Below, piece by piece: positions 1 to 11,074 of a DNA stretch of 64,000 nt (position 1 is the first letter of the stretch; the number at the start of each line of letters is the position of its first letter). The notes under the pieces are model-generated. The model was not told where the DNA came from. It saw nothing but the letters and a program-made list of their open reading frames with translations, and made no database searches. The position numbers were made by a program, and so were the translations under genes. The DNA comes from UMGS1668 sp035447605 (lineage in GTDB: Bacteria > Bacillota > Clostridia > Oscillospirales > Ruminococcaceae). The DNA is taken from the NCBI GenBank assembly GCA_035447605.1, contig DAOTHJ010000006.1:1-64000 (forward strand), read 5' to 3'.

Positions 1-658
1 GTCGGGCCCGAGCCTTCTGCAAGCGCGCCAGGGTGTCACCAGCATGGACCGGCAAACGGATCGTGCGACCCGTGTTCGCGATGGAGCGGGTGATGGCCTG
101 ACGGATCCACCAGGTCGCATAGGTGGAGAACTTGAAGCCCTTGGTGTGGTCGAATTTCTCGACGGCCTTGATGAGGCCGAGGTTGCCCTCCTGAATCAGA
201 TCGAGGAACTGCATGCCGCGGCCTACATATCTTTTTGCGATCGAGACGACCAGACGGAGGTTGGCCTCCGAAAGGCGTTTTTTTGCATAAGGGTCTCCCT
301 GCGCCATGCGCTCGGCGAGGTCGACTTCCTCATCCGGCGTCAGCAGCGGAACCCGCCCGATCTCCTTGAGATAGACCTTGACCGGGTCGTCGATGCCGGC
401 CCCCTCGATGACGGTGCCGTCCTCGTCGTCAAAGTCCTCTTCCTCAATATCGGTAAGATCAAAATCCTCGTCGACCGGCGGCGTGAAATCCTCAACGATC
501 TCGATGCCGGAACCCTCGATCAGGTCGTAGAGCTTGTCCACCTGCTCCACATCGTAATCCTGCTCCTCGAGAAAATCGGTGATCTCCTTGGTTGTCAGTT
601 TCCCCTTGCTTTTTCCACTTTCGAGAAGCTCGTTAAGGCCGTTTTTCTTTTCTGCCAT
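1..658 (-). CDS. rpoD: RNA polymerase primary sigma factor, N-terminal part (cut by window edge)
   Basis: Reading the complement from an ATG at 658 gives MAEKKNGLNELLESG, then an acidic segment, then sigma70 regions 1.2 to 2.4: DPVKVYLKEIGRVPLLT, LRLVVSIAKRY, FLDLIQEGNLGLIKAVEKFD and FSTYATWWIRQAITR. These are the core-binding and -10 recognition signatures of the housekeeping sigma factor. The frame is open to base 1, so regions 3 and 4 lie outside the window. A GGGGGATG ribosome site precedes the ATG, and dnaG ends 46 bases upstream in the same direction, the classical macromolecular-synthesis order. The stretch after RTIRLPVHAGDT differs from the usual region 3 sequence, but the family assignment is secure. 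Confidence 0.95.
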   Translation of the reverse strand, partial: MAEKKNGLNELLESGKSKGKLTTKEITDFLEEQDYDVEQVDKLYDLIEGSGIEIVEDFTPPVDEDFDLTDIEEEDFDDEDGTVIEGAGIDDPVKVYLKEIGRVPLLTPDEEVDLAERMAQGDPYAKKRLSEANLRLVVSIAKRYVGRGMQFLDLIQEGNLGLIKAVEKFDHTKGFKFSTYATWWIRQAITRSIANTGRTIRLPVHAGDTLARLQKARAR

Positions 659-704
659 TGTTTCATCCCCCTGAATGTCTGTTGATTGCCGATTCCGCAT
701 CATT

Positions 705-2468
705 TTACGGCGCATCTGTTTTTTTGGATGCCAGTTTGGTTCTCATGAATTCTTCCCATTCCGCATCCGGCATATCCTTGATTTCCGCGTCTGATTTTTT
801 TTCTTTTGCTTTTAGCATCGCGTCAAAGGCGTCCGCGGCCTCCTCCGGCTCGTAGCGGCGTTCCCGCGCGTAGGCGAAGACCCGCTCGGCCGCGCTCTGC
901 TCCGCAAGGCTGAAATCCGCGAACAGCGACGCGCCGGCCTCCTTGTGAAAAGCCGCCGCCTGCGCCATCCGCTCGAACATCCGGGCATACAGGCCGCAGA
1001 CGAAGTCGTCCTGCCGCACCTTTGCCGCATACTCCGGCAGCAGTTCCTGATGGCGGTAGAGCGTGCCGAGCAGCCGCTCCTCCGCGGCCGCCGAGGCGGG
1101 ATTTTTTGCCCGCTCCGGGACGGCGTCGTCCTTGGAGACAAGGCCGAAGTTCCGCAGCTCGCGTTCTCCGCGTTTCTCCTGATTCCGGATCTGCCGCTTG
1201 AGCAGCGCCTCCACCTGAGCGAGGACGCCCTCTTTCGGCAGACTGTAATCGGAGGCGATCTTGGCCGCCCAGACATCCCGCTCCAGCGGATTCCGGAGGC
1301 CGGCCACCATGACGGTGGCCTCCTTCACGGCGGCGATGACACCCTCCGGCACATTCGTATCGTATTTCGACCGGATCCGGTCAAGCTCGTATTCCGTCGC
1401 GCCGCTGCTCTTTTTAAGCAGCTGGCCGAACCGGGCCGCGCCGAAATTCTTTATGTACTCGTCCGGGTCCTTGGCGCCCTCGACGACCAGCACCCGCGAC
1501 CGGACGCCCACCTCATCCAAAAGACCGGCCGCTCTTTTGGAGGCCTTTCGCCCCGCCTCGTCCGCGTCGTAGGCGAGAACCACCTCCGGCGTATAGGACG
1601 AAAGCAGCCGGCATTGATCCTCCGTCAGAGAAGTCCCCAGCGAGGCCACCGCCCCGGTAAACCCTGCCTGATGCATGGAGATGACGTCCATATAGCCCTC
1701 GCAGAGGATGAAGTCGTCCGGCTTATTTTTTTTGGCAAAATTGAGGGCGAAGAGGTTTTTCGTCTTTTTAAAGACCGGCGTATCCGGCGAATTGTAATAT
1801 TTCGGGCCGTCGCCCGCGAGCTTTCGCCCGCCGAAACCGATCACGTTGCCCCGCAGATCGAGGATCGGGAACATCACGCGGTCGCGGAAGACATCGTAAT
1901 CCTTCCCGTTCCGTCCCTGCCGCGCAAGGGCGGCCGCCTCCATCTGGTAAGGCTTATACCCCTTTTCTGAAAGCCGGTCGCTGAGGCCGTAAAAATTCGC
2001 CGGCGCATAGCCGAGGCCGAAATGCGTGATCGTTTTGGGCGTGAGGCCGCGCCGCAGAAGGTAATCGAGCGCGCTCTTCCCGGCCGGGCCCATGAGCTGC
2101 TCGTGAAAGAAACGCGCCGCCTCGCGGTTCATCTCGAGGATGGCGGTTTTGAGCAGCGCTTCCTTGTCGTCGGCGGCCTCGTCCGGCACCTGCATCCCGG
2201 TGCGCTCGGCCAGAAGGCGGATGGCCTCCACATAGCCGAGGTTTTCGATGCGGCGGACAAAGCCGATCACGTCCCCGCCCGCGCCGCAGCCGAAGCAGTA
2301 GAACGACTGGCTCTCCGGGTAAACGGTGAAGGAAGGGGTTTTCTCCGAATGAAACGGGCACAGGCCGACGGAGATGCGGCCTTTTTTCTTTAACTGAACG
2401 TAGGAGGAGACAACGGTCTCGATATCGTTATGGAATTTCAGCTCTTCGATGAAGCTTTGCGGGATCAT
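705..2468 (-). CDS. dnaG: DNA primase DnaG
   Basis: 587 aa, usual length for bacterial primase, which makes RNA primers at the replication fork. The N-terminal CHC2 zinc finger is visible (C37, H40, C58, C61, in CPFH and CFGC). It is followed by the catalytic core and a TOPRIM segment with ILCEGYMDVIS and LAYDADEAG, whose acidic residues bind the metal ions. The C-terminal third is the variable helicase-binding domain. The ATG at 2468 has a GGAGGGG site upstream. It lies between dgt and rpoD, all on the minus strand, and is probably cotranscribed with them. Confidence 0.97.
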   Translation of the reverse strand: MIPQSFIEELKFHNDIETVVSSYVQLKKKGRISVGLCPFHSEKTPSFTVYPESQSFYCFGCGAGGDVIGFVRRIENLGYVEAIRLLAERTGMQVPDEAADDKEALLKTAILEMNREAARFFHEQLMGPAGKSALDYLLRRGLTPKTITHFGLGYAPANFYGLSDRLSEKGYKPYQMEAAALARQGRNGKDYDVFRDRVMFPILDLRGNVIGFGGRKLAGDGPKYYNSPDTPVFKKTKNLFALNFAKKNKPDDFILCEGYMDVISMHQAGFTGAVASLGTSLTEDQCRLLSSYTPEVVLAYDADEAGRKASKRAAGLLDEVGVRSRVLVVEGAKDPDEYIKNFGAARFGQLLKKSSGATEYELDRIRSKYDTNVPEGVIAAVKEATVMVAGLRNPLERDVWAAKIASDYSLPKEGVLAQVEALLKRQIRNQEKRGERELRNFGLVSKDDAVPERAKNPASAAAEERLLGTLYRHQELLPEYAAKVRQDDFVCGLYARMFERMAQAAAFHKEAGASLFADFSLAEQSAAERVFAYARERRYEPEEAADAFDAMLKAKEKKSDAEIKDMPDAEWEEFMRTKLASKKTDAP

Positions 2469-2519
2469 GTCGTCCCCTCCTTTCGGTAAGTGCGGTTTTC
2501 CGCGAAATTTCTTTCTTTT

Positions 2520-3515
2520 TTATTCCCTGCTCCATCCCTTTGGGACGAAGTAGTCGGTATAAAGCTTGATGGCGTAGCGGTCGGACATGCCGCTGATGTA
2601 ATCGCAGATGGCCCGGTCGGCGCCCTCGGAGAACGCGATGGCGAGGTATTCGGGCGGAAGGCGGTTCGGATCCTCAAGGAAAAACGCATAGAGCTGCTTG
2701 AGCATGGCCATGGCCTTGTGTTCCTGCGATTTGGCGACGGGGTTCGTATAGACCGCCCCGAACATGAACGCCTCGAGGTCGGCGAAGACCTCCTCCGTAT
2801 GGCCGTCCATTTGGATGTCGCCGGAGCTGTTTTCGATAACCGAGTTGATGAGCGCCGTAAGCCGGGTCTCCCGGTCCTTGCCCAGTTCCTCCCGGATCGG
2901 GGCGGGGACGTCCTCCTCCGACAGTACGCCGGCGCGGATCGCATCCTCGAGGTCATGATGCGCGTAGGCGAAATGATCCGCCAGCTTGACGAGTCTGCCC
3001 TCGAGCGTGCAGGCCAGCCCGGTCGTATGCGCTCCGATCCCGTCGCGGACTTCCCACGTCAGATTGAGCCCGGCGCCGTCGCGCTCGAGCCGCTCCACAA
3101 CGCGGACGCTCTGCTCGTAATGGCGGAATCCCTCCGGCGCGATCTCATCCAGCGCACGCTCCCCGGCATGGCCGAACGGCGTATGCCCGAGGTCGTGTCC
3201 GAGGGCGATCGCCTCGGTCAGATTCTCGTTGAGCTGGAGCGCCACCGCCATGGTCCGGGCAATCTGGGCAACCTCAAGTGTATGCGTGAGGCGCGTGCGG
3301 TAATGGTCGCCCTCCGGGCTCAGAAAGACCTGCGTCTTGTGCATGAGCCGGCGGAACGCCTTGCAGTGGAGGATGCGGTCCCGGTCACGCTGAAACTCGG
3401 TGCGGATGCCGTCGGAGGGGATGGGCGTATCCCTCCCCTTCGTCTCGGCGGAAAGGCAGGCATACGGGGACAGCGTGTCCCGTTCAAGCTGTTCCGTCCT
3501 CTCGCGGATGGTCAT
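2520..3515 (-). CDS. dgt: dGTP triphosphohydrolase-like HD protein
   Basis: 331 aa HD-domain phosphohydrolase of the dNTP triphosphatase family, which removes triphosphate from deoxynucleotides. The metal-binding residues are visible: H78 (TRLTHTLE) and the H107-D108 pair in ALGHDLGHTPFGHAGE. The frame stays open upstream to 3605, but the ATG at 3515 is preferred: a GGGAGG site stands nine bases before it and family similarity begins at MTIRERTEQLERDTLSP. The gene ends about 50 bases before dnaG on the same strand, an order seen in many Clostridia. The exact nucleotide preference cannot be read from sequence. Confidence 0.92.
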   Translation of the reverse strand: MTIRERTEQLERDTLSPYACLSAETKGRDTPIPSDGIRTEFQRDRDRILHCKAFRRLMHKTQVFLSPEGDHYRTRLTHTLEVAQIARTMAVALQLNENLTEAIALGHDLGHTPFGHAGERALDEIAPEGFRHYEQSVRVVERLERDGAGLNLTWEVRDGIGAHTTGLACTLEGRLVKLADHFAYAHHDLEDAIRAGVLSEEDVPAPIREELGKDRETRLTALINSVIENSSGDIQMDGHTEEVFADLEAFMFGAVYTNPVAKSQEHKAMAMLKQLYAFFLEDPNRLPPEYLAIAFSEGADRAICDYISGMSDRYAIKLYTDYFVPKGWSRE

Positions 3516-3689
3516 TCCGTTCGCCTCCCGTTTTTCTCCCGACGGACGCCGAAATCCGCGCCCGCGGGGCACAATTTTTGTTCCCGTTGTAAATATATAC
3601 GCCAAAAAACAGGCAAAACCTTTTTTCTGCGCAAAATTTCCGACAAAATCCTTCTCTTTCGCGGCCCGGCGGCATGAGAAGGTAAAAAA

Positions 3690-5495
<1,806 letters not shown>

Positions 5496-5529
5496 GCATT
5501 CCACCTCCGGCGATAAAAATCCAGTATGG

Positions 5530-5559
5530 ATTATACCACGAGAGAGGCCTTTCTTCCAA
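5530..5559 (-). promoter_or_regulatory. sigmaA-type promoter of lepA
   Basis: On the minus strand TTGGAA (5559-5554) and TATAAT (5535-5530) are 18 bases apart, about 35 bases before the TTG start of lepA. This is a near-consensus vegetative promoter. Confidence 0.75.
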
Positions 5560-5704
5560 GATTTTTTTATATAAATATAAAATATAGAGGCTTTTTCCCG
5601 GTTTTTTTCCAAAAAAGGCCGCCTTTCGCCTGAAAAGGGTTTCTTTTCTGCCTTGCGGGAGGAAATTGCCCGGTACTTTTCGCCGATCCTCCCGGCGGGG
5701 CGTG

Positions 5705-5990
5705 CGGAAATTCACCTTTTCCGAATCTCTTTGGAAAGAGTCCGGAGCATCCCCGGCTTTGCCATGCTGAAATACGGGACAATCCCCGGGCGGAGATGGT
5801 TTCTCCGGTACGGAAATTCGCTTCTCTTGGGTTTCTTCGGGAAGAGCCCGGAGTGTTTCCCGGCTTCGCCATATGGAAATACGGAATTCTCTCCGGGACG
5901 GAGATGGTTTCTCCGGTACGGAAATTCGCTTCTCTTGGGTTTCTTCGAGAAGAGCCCGGGGCGTTTCCCGACTCCGCCATGGGGATACAT
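5705..5990. repeat. Imperfect tandem repeat, about 107 bp unit, nearly three copies
   Basis: The 600-base gap between lepA and the phage genes is filled by a degenerate direct repeat. Units begin with CGGAAATTC at 5705, 5811 and 5919 (periods 106 and 108). Copies two and three are nearly identical over CGGAGATGGTTTCTCCGGTA (5791 and 5899) and CTTCTCTTGGGTTTCTTCG; the first copy is more diverged. The near-multiple-of-three period keeps several frames open on both strands, but none has a convincing ribosome site or recognisable product. I treat it as non-coding. Confidence 0.8.
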
Positions 5991-6096
5991 GAAGCATTCC
6001 GGGGCTTTTCACGAAAGATCATCAGTTTCCGCCGTCCGGGGGCGCTACGCTGATCCCGGCATGGGGATACAGTCTTTTTGACAAGGAGGATGACGA

Positions 6097-6465
6097 ATGA
6101 CAGGAAACGATCTATTTGCTCAGGCGCTCGGCATGGTTGGGGAGCGGGCCAACGATTCCGACCTCACCTGTTTCGCGGTCGGCTGGATCAATCAACTTTT
6201 AGCGGAGGCGCTCGACGTGGAGAACAGCGTGCTCAAATTCGAGGGAGAGGAGCCGTTTGAGCACGCCCCGGTGCTCAACGCGCCCGGCGACGAGATTCCC
6301 TATTCCGACCGCATTGTGCGGTATGCGCTGCCGGACGGGCTGGCGGCCTTTCTCTACGAGGTCTCCGACGACCTCAACATGGCGGCCGATTACCGCGCAA
6401 GATATGTCGCGGCGCTGCGGGAATGCGCGAAACTCATCCCCGCGGACGTCGCCGACTGCTACTGA
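6097..6465 (+). CDS. Phage-like small structural protein, possible head-tail connector
   Basis: 122 aa, mostly helical and acidic (MTGNDLFAQALGMVGERAND, then DRIVRYALPDGLAAFLYEVSDD), with no signal peptide. ATG preceded by AAGGAGG. Composition and position directly before a large beta-rich phage-type gene fit a head-completion or connector protein of a tailed phage. I do not recognise a specific family and the assignment is inference. It ends 11 bases before the next gene, whose ribosome site GAGGAGG overlaps this stop, so the two are translated together. Confidence 0.5.
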   Translation: MTGNDLFAQALGMVGERANDSDLTCFAVGWINQLLAEALDVENSVLKFEGEEPFEHAPVLNAPGDEIPYSDRIVRYALPDGLAAFLYEVSDDLNMAADYRARYVAALRECAKLIPADVADCY

Positions 6466-6476
6466 GGAGGCGCGCC

Positions 6477-8420
6477 ATGCCGAAAATTACCGTCAGCTAT
6501 GCGAGAAAATCCCGGCTTTCGGAGATGAAGATCTCCCATTTCCGTGGCGTCGATCTCTCCAGTCCGCCGGCGCATGTGGATTCCTCCCGCAGCCCCGACG
6601 CGCCCAACATGATGCCGGATTTCTCCGGCAAGCCGGTCAAACGCCCGGGGTATGCCGAATTTCAGGATTACGGGGCGAAGATTTACGGCGTCTTTCCGCT
6701 GAACCTGAGTTCCGGTGCGAAACGGGTCGTTCACGCGGGCACGGGGCTCTATCTGGACGACCCGGAGCACGAAATCGCCTCCGATATGAACGAGGCGTAT
6801 TCCTCCGCCGTGCAGTTCGGTGAGAAACTCTGGATCTTCGACCGGGCGCATTACCGCGTGCTCGGATCTTTTGAAAACCCCGATTACGACGCCGGGAACC
6901 CGGCATCCGAGCCATACGTCTGGCAGCTCCGGGAGGCTTCCGATTTCGCCTACGAGCCGACCGTCACAATCTCCCGCGACCCGGACGGCGGCGGCACCCC
7001 CTACGAGCCCTTTAACCTGATCGGCGGCCGCTTCACCGACAGCTTTCTCGCCACCGCGACCGCCACGACCTATCAGCTTTCCTACGACGGCATCGAAGCC
7101 GGTTCCACCGTTGTCAAAAAACTCGGGGCCTCCTCCACCGCCAAGAACAAGGTCTGGCTCACGCTCGCGGAGGGGACGGACTATACCGTCGACACGGCGC
7201 TTGGGCAGATTCTTTTTGCGAGCGCGCCGGGCGTCTCGCCGGTGACCGGCGAAGATAACGTCGTCGTCTCCACCGGCAAGACGATCCCGGAATACGTCGC
7301 CATGATCGCCGGTTGCCGGGTCTGTACGCTCTTCGGCACGGAGGGCGCGGAGAACCGCGTCTTCGCCGCAGGAAACCCGGAGTATCCGGAGCGGGACTGG
7401 TATTCCCAGATGGACAACCCCGCCTATTTCGGCGAGACGTGGTATGCGGATCTCGGCGCCGGAAGCTCGCGGATAATGGGTTATTCGCACGTCGGGAACC
7501 TGCTGGCCGCGCACCGCGAAAACGCCGAGGGAAACGGCAACGTGATCCTGCGCGCCGGAGAGATCTCGGAGGGCGAGACGGTCTTCCCCGTGACGAATAT
7601 TCTGAAAGGCCCTGGCGCCGTCTGTATGCGCGGTTTTGCAAGCCTCGGCGGGGAACCTCTCTTCCTGACCGGAGAGGGCGTCTATGCGCTGACGGAAAAG
7701 GACACCACCGGCGAAAAATACGCGGAGCGCCGGAGCTTTTATATCGACAAGGCTCTCGCCTCCTCCGGAAATCTCGCCGGGGCCTGCGCCTCGGTCTGGA
7801 GGAACTTCTGCCTGCTCTCGGTCGGTACGAGGCTCTATCTGCTCGACGGCAGCCAGCGGGACTACACGAGCGGCGAGCCTTACAGCAGCTACCAGTACGA
7901 GTGCTATTACTGGGAGAACATCCCGGCTTCCGTCGTCTGGGCCGAAAATGAGGATCTCTATTTTGGCGGCGAAGACGGGCGGGTTTTCCGCTTCGACCTC
8001 GCCGACGCCGACGACGGCACCGACGGCTATTACCAGGACTGCGGCGCCGCCATCGAGGCGCACTGGGATCTGCCGGTGCCGTCGGGAGACGATTTTTACG
8101 CGGACAAGGCGCTGCGCTACCTCGCCGTTCAGCTCGAACCCCATCCGCACACCTCCGTGAAGGTTGAGGCGAAGATCCGCGGCGTCTGGAAAACCGTCTG
8201 GCAGCAGTCCGCCGTCTTCCGCTATTTCAAGTGGCCCGCGCTTTCTTGGCCCGCCTTCGTCTGGCACTGCGACGACGGCGCGCGCACCTTCGGCCGGAAA
8301 CGCCTGCTCCCACGGCTCGACAAGCTCTCGGTTCGCATCGGCAACGACGCCGCCGGGGAGCCCTTCGGTCTCTACGCGGTCGCCCTCGAGTATACGGAAT
8401 CCGGCAAACTGAACACCTGA
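6477..8420 (+). CDS. Large phage-type virion protein, beta-rich, possible tail/neck component
   Basis: 647 aa. The N-terminus (ISHFRGVDLSSPPAHVDSS, then SPDAPNMMPDFSGKPVKRPGY) has the layout of phage neck or tail-tube proteins that list defined residues before a parameterised beta fold. The remainder is rich in aromatic beta-strand motifs (VWAENEDLYFGGEDGRVFRFDL), suggesting a propeller-like architecture. The ATG at 6477 follows GAGGAGG; an upstream in-frame start at 6423 would lie inside the previous gene and is not used. It ends at a bidirectional terminator shared with glgA. Family identification is by resemblance only. Confidence 0.5.
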   Translation: MPKITVSYARKSRLSEMKISHFRGVDLSSPPAHVDSSRSPDAPNMMPDFSGKPVKRPGYAEFQDYGAKIYGVFPLNLSSGAKRVVHAGTGLYLDDPEHEIASDMNEAYSSAVQFGEKLWIFDRAHYRVLGSFENPDYDAGNPASEPYVWQLREASDFAYEPTVTISRDPDGGGTPYEPFNLIGGRFTDSFLATATATTYQLSYDGIEAGSTVVKKLGASSTAKNKVWLTLAEGTDYTVDTALGQILFASAPGVSPVTGEDNVVVSTGKTIPEYVAMIAGCRVCTLFGTEGAENRVFAAGNPEYPERDWYSQMDNPAYFGETWYADLGAGSSRIMGYSHVGNLLAAHRENAEGNGNVILRAGEISEGETVFPVTNILKGPGAVCMRGFASLGGEPLFLTGEGVYALTEKDTTGEKYAERRSFYIDKALASSGNLAGACASVWRNFCLLSVGTRLYLLDGSQRDYTSGEPYSSYQYECYYWENIPASVVWAENEDLYFGGEDGRVFRFDLADADDGTDGYYQDCGAAIEAHWDLPVPSGDDFYADKALRYLAVQLEPHPHTSVKVEAKIRGVWKTVWQQSAVFRYFKWPALSWPAFVWHCDDGARTFGRKRLLPRLDKLSVRIGNDAAGEPFGLYAVALEYTESGKLNT

Positions 8421-8433
8421 CCCGCACGGCATC

Positions 8434-8480
8434 AAAAAAAGAGGCCCTTCCCTTTTTGGGGAGAGCCTCTTTCATTTTTT
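8434..8480. terminator. Bidirectional terminator between phage-type gene and glgA
   Basis: AAAGAGGC (8438-8445) pairs with GCCTCTTT (8465-8472), with further pairing of CCTTCCC and GGGGAGA inside. A-rich and T-rich flanks on the two sides allow it to stop transcription from both directions. Confidence 0.8.
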
Positions 8481-8485
8481 ATTTT

Positions 8486-9904
8486 TCAGCCCTTGAGCTT
8501 TTTGTAAAGCATCCGATAGACCTTCGCCGAGCGGTGCCAGCTATTGTCACAATGCATGGCGGTGACGACGGCGGCGCGCCATTTTTCCTGGTCCGCATAG
8601 AGCGCGGCGCAGCGCTGGACGGCATCGAGCATGTCGTGGGCGTTGTAAGCTTTGAAGGTAAAGCCGTTTCCGTTCTCGCCGCCGAGATCGCGGACGCTGT
8701 CTTTAAGCCCGCCGGTCTCGCGGACGATCGGGATGGCGCCGTAACGCAGGGCGACCATCTGCGACAGGCCGCAGGGCTCGCTTCTGCTGGGCATCAGGAA
8801 AGCGTCGCTGCCGGCATAAATCTGTTTTGCGAGGCGCGGGTCAAAGCCCGTCACCATGCGCACCCTGCCCGGGAAACGATTCTGAAGGCCGCGGAAAAAT
8901 TCCTCGTAGACCGCCTCGCCGGAACCGAGAACCGCGAGCTGGATCGGGAGATCCATGATCCCGTCGCCGAGATAGCGGATCAGGTCGAAGCCTTTGTGGG
9001 AGGCGAGGCGGGAGACGATGCCGACCAGCATGGCATCCGGGTCCGGATCGAGGCCGAGCTCCTTTTGCAAAGCGGCCTTATCCATCGTTTTGCCGGAAAG
9101 ATCCTCCGCCGTATAGGTGTATTTGATCGCCGGGTCGTACTGCGGGTCGTAGGCGTCGTCGTCGATGCCGTTGAGAATCCCGGCGAGCTTGTACTTCCGT
9201 TCGCGCAGAAAGCCGTCGAGCCCGCAGCCGAACCAGGGGTCGAGGATCTCCTCGGCATAGGTCGGGCTGACCGTGCAGACCGCGTCGCACTGGTCGATGC
9301 CGCCTTTCATGTAGTTGCAGCCGCCGTTCCACTCGACGGCGCAGCGGCGCTCCCTGGGCAGACCGAGGATGTCGTCCGCGGCCTCCATGCCAAAGCGGCC
9401 CTGATACTGAATGTTGTGGATCGCGAAAAGGGTGCGGATATCCTCATAGCCCTCATTGCGGCGGTAAAAGACGTTGTAAAAGACGGGGATCGGCCCGGTC
9501 TGCCAGTCGTTGCAGTGGAGGATGTCGGGTTTGAAATCCATGTGCGCGATCGCCTCGAGCACCGCCATGGAGAAGAAGGCGAAGCGCTCCGCGTCGTCGG
9601 GGTGGCCGTAGATGCCCGGGCGCCCGAAATAATACTCGTTGTCGAGAAAATAGAAGACGACGCCGTCGTATTTTGCCGAGAAGAGGCCACAGTACTGGTT
9701 CCTCCAGCCGAGCCGAACCCGGAAATCCGTCTGAAACGTGAGCAGCTCCCGGAGTTCCGGCGCAATATCCGCATAGAGCGGCATGACGACCCGGCAGTCC
9801 TCGCCGGATTCACAGAGACTTTTCGGCAGCGCGTTTGCCACATCGGCAAGACCGCCTGTCGCAAGAAACGGCCGGGCTTCGCTCACGGCGAACAGAATCT
9901 TCAT
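8486..9904 (-). CDS. glgA: Glycogen synthase (ADP-glucose type)
   Basis: 472 aa GT5-family glycogen synthase that extends alpha-1,4-glucan from ADP-glucose. Visible: N-terminal MKILFAVSEARPF, HCNDWQTG, the IHNIQYQG block, and the C-terminal domain with GIVSRLASHKGFDL and PSRSEPCGLSQ plus downstream GGLKDSV. The usual lysine of the KTGGL nucleotide-binding motif is replaced (FLATGGLADV, residues 14-23), which is seen directly. Last gene of the glgB-C-D-A operon, 48 bases after glgD. Confidence 0.95.
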   Translation of the reverse strand: MKILFAVSEARPFLATGGLADVANALPKSLCESGEDCRVVMPLYADIAPELRELLTFQTDFRVRLGWRNQYCGLFSAKYDGVVFYFLDNEYYFGRPGIYGHPDDAERFAFFSMAVLEAIAHMDFKPDILHCNDWQTGPIPVFYNVFYRRNEGYEDIRTLFAIHNIQYQGRFGMEAADDILGLPRERRCAVEWNGGCNYMKGGIDQCDAVCTVSPTYAEEILDPWFGCGLDGFLRERKYKLAGILNGIDDDAYDPQYDPAIKYTYTAEDLSGKTMDKAALQKELGLDPDPDAMLVGIVSRLASHKGFDLIRYLGDGIMDLPIQLAVLGSGEAVYEEFFRGLQNRFPGRVRMVTGFDPRLAKQIYAGSDAFLMPSRSEPCGLSQMVALRYGAIPIVRETGGLKDSVRDLGGENGNGFTFKAYNAHDMLDAVQRCAALYADQEKWRAAVVTAMHCDNSWHRSAKVYRMLYKKLKG

Positions 9905-9952
9905 AGGCGTCCTCCTGTCTGTTTTTTTCAGTCAAATCGGGCGGATGTTCGG

Positions 9953-11074
9953 TCAAATGACGGTTCCTTTCGGTATATAAAGCGGCATATTTTCCGCTCC
10001 GGAGAGTATTTTTCCCTCCGTGACGACAACATTTTTGTCGGTGATGACGTTTTCGATGACTGCGCCCGGCGAGACGCGCGTGTTGTGCATCAGCACGCAC
10101 CCGCGCACGATGGCGCCCTCTTCGATATGAACCCCGCGGAACAGGACGCTGTCGGAGACGCTGCCCTCGATGATGCAGCCGTCGGTGACCAGCGTGTTGG
10201 TGACCTCGGAGGCGAGCCCATAGCGTGCGGAGACCTCGTCCCGGACCTTCGTGTAGATCGGCCGGTCTTTGGGGAAGAGCGAGGCGCGAACCTCCGGGCG
10301 GAGCAGGGCCATATTCGCGTGAAAGAAATCCGTAAGGCTGTTGACCTTATCCCCCCAGCCCGGGCAGAAAAAGCCGCGGAAGTTGAGCACGTCTTTTTTT
10401 GCCATGAGCACGGAGCGGAGGAAGCTGTGCTCGTTGCGCTGCACGCTCTCCTGCACAAGCTCGTCGAGCAGCGATTTCCGGATGACGGCGATGTCGAGGT
10501 AGACGTTCTGCTCGCCGGAAAGCTCCGGAGAAAGATAGATGTCGGCGAGCCGTCCTTTTTCGTCGAAAAAGAGGGGATTGTAGGCGTGCATCTCCGGCGA
10601 AACCTGCGCCTTTTTATAAAGCAGGGTGATATCCGCGCCGGCGGCGAGATGTTCCGCGACGGCCGGGCGGAAGTCGATATTGGCGATGACGTCGGAGTCG
10701 CTGAGCACAACGGTCTCCGCCGGGCTCGCCTTGATATAATCCCGGATGTTGGCGAGCGCCTCCATCCGGCCGTGATAGACGCCTGCGGAAGAGCTTCTGC
10801 CGTACGGCGGCAGAATACTCAGGCCGCCGATCTTGCGGGCGAGATCCCATTCGCGGCCGCTGCCCAGATGGTTGAGCAGGCTCTGATAATGCATGCTCGG
10901 CACGACGCTCACATCCCGAATGCCGGAATTGACCATGTTGGAGAGGGCAAAATCGATGAGCCGGTAGCGCCCGCCAAACGGCACGGAGCCGAGGGTACGG
11001 AGCGCCGTCAGCTCGGAGATCAGCTCGTCGTGCATATTGCAGACGATGATGCCCAAGACGTCTCTTTCGTTCAT
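9953..11074 (-). CDS. glgD: GlgD, regulatory subunit of glucose-1-phosphate adenylyltransferase
   Basis: 373 aa nucleotidyltransferase-fold protein with a left-handed beta-helix C-terminus (VTDGCIIEGSVSDSVLFRGV and RGCVLMHNTRVSPGAVIENV). It is a GlgC paralogue lacking the GGQGSRL signature, as expected for the non-catalytic partner that makes a heterotetramer with GlgC in Firmicutes. The ATG at 11074 overlaps the glgC stop (ATGA at 11074-11071), so translation is coupled and equal subunit output is likely. An upstream extension of the frame lies inside glgC and is rejected. Confidence 0.95.
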   Translation of the reverse strand: MNERDVLGIIVCNMHDELISELTALRTLGSVPFGGRYRLIDFALSNMVNSGIRDVSVVPSMHYQSLLNHLGSGREWDLARKIGGLSILPPYGRSSSAGVYHGRMEALANIRDYIKASPAETVVLSDSDVIANIDFRPAVAEHLAAGADITLLYKKAQVSPEMHAYNPLFFDEKGRLADIYLSPELSGEQNVYLDIAVIRKSLLDELVQESVQRNEHSFLRSVLMAKKDVLNFRGFFCPGWGDKVNSLTDFFHANMALLRPEVRASLFPKDRPIYTKVRDEVSARYGLASEVTNTLVTDGCIIEGSVSDSVLFRGVHIEEGAIVRGCVLMHNTRVSPGAVIENVITDKNVVVTEGKILSGAENMPLYIPKGTVI

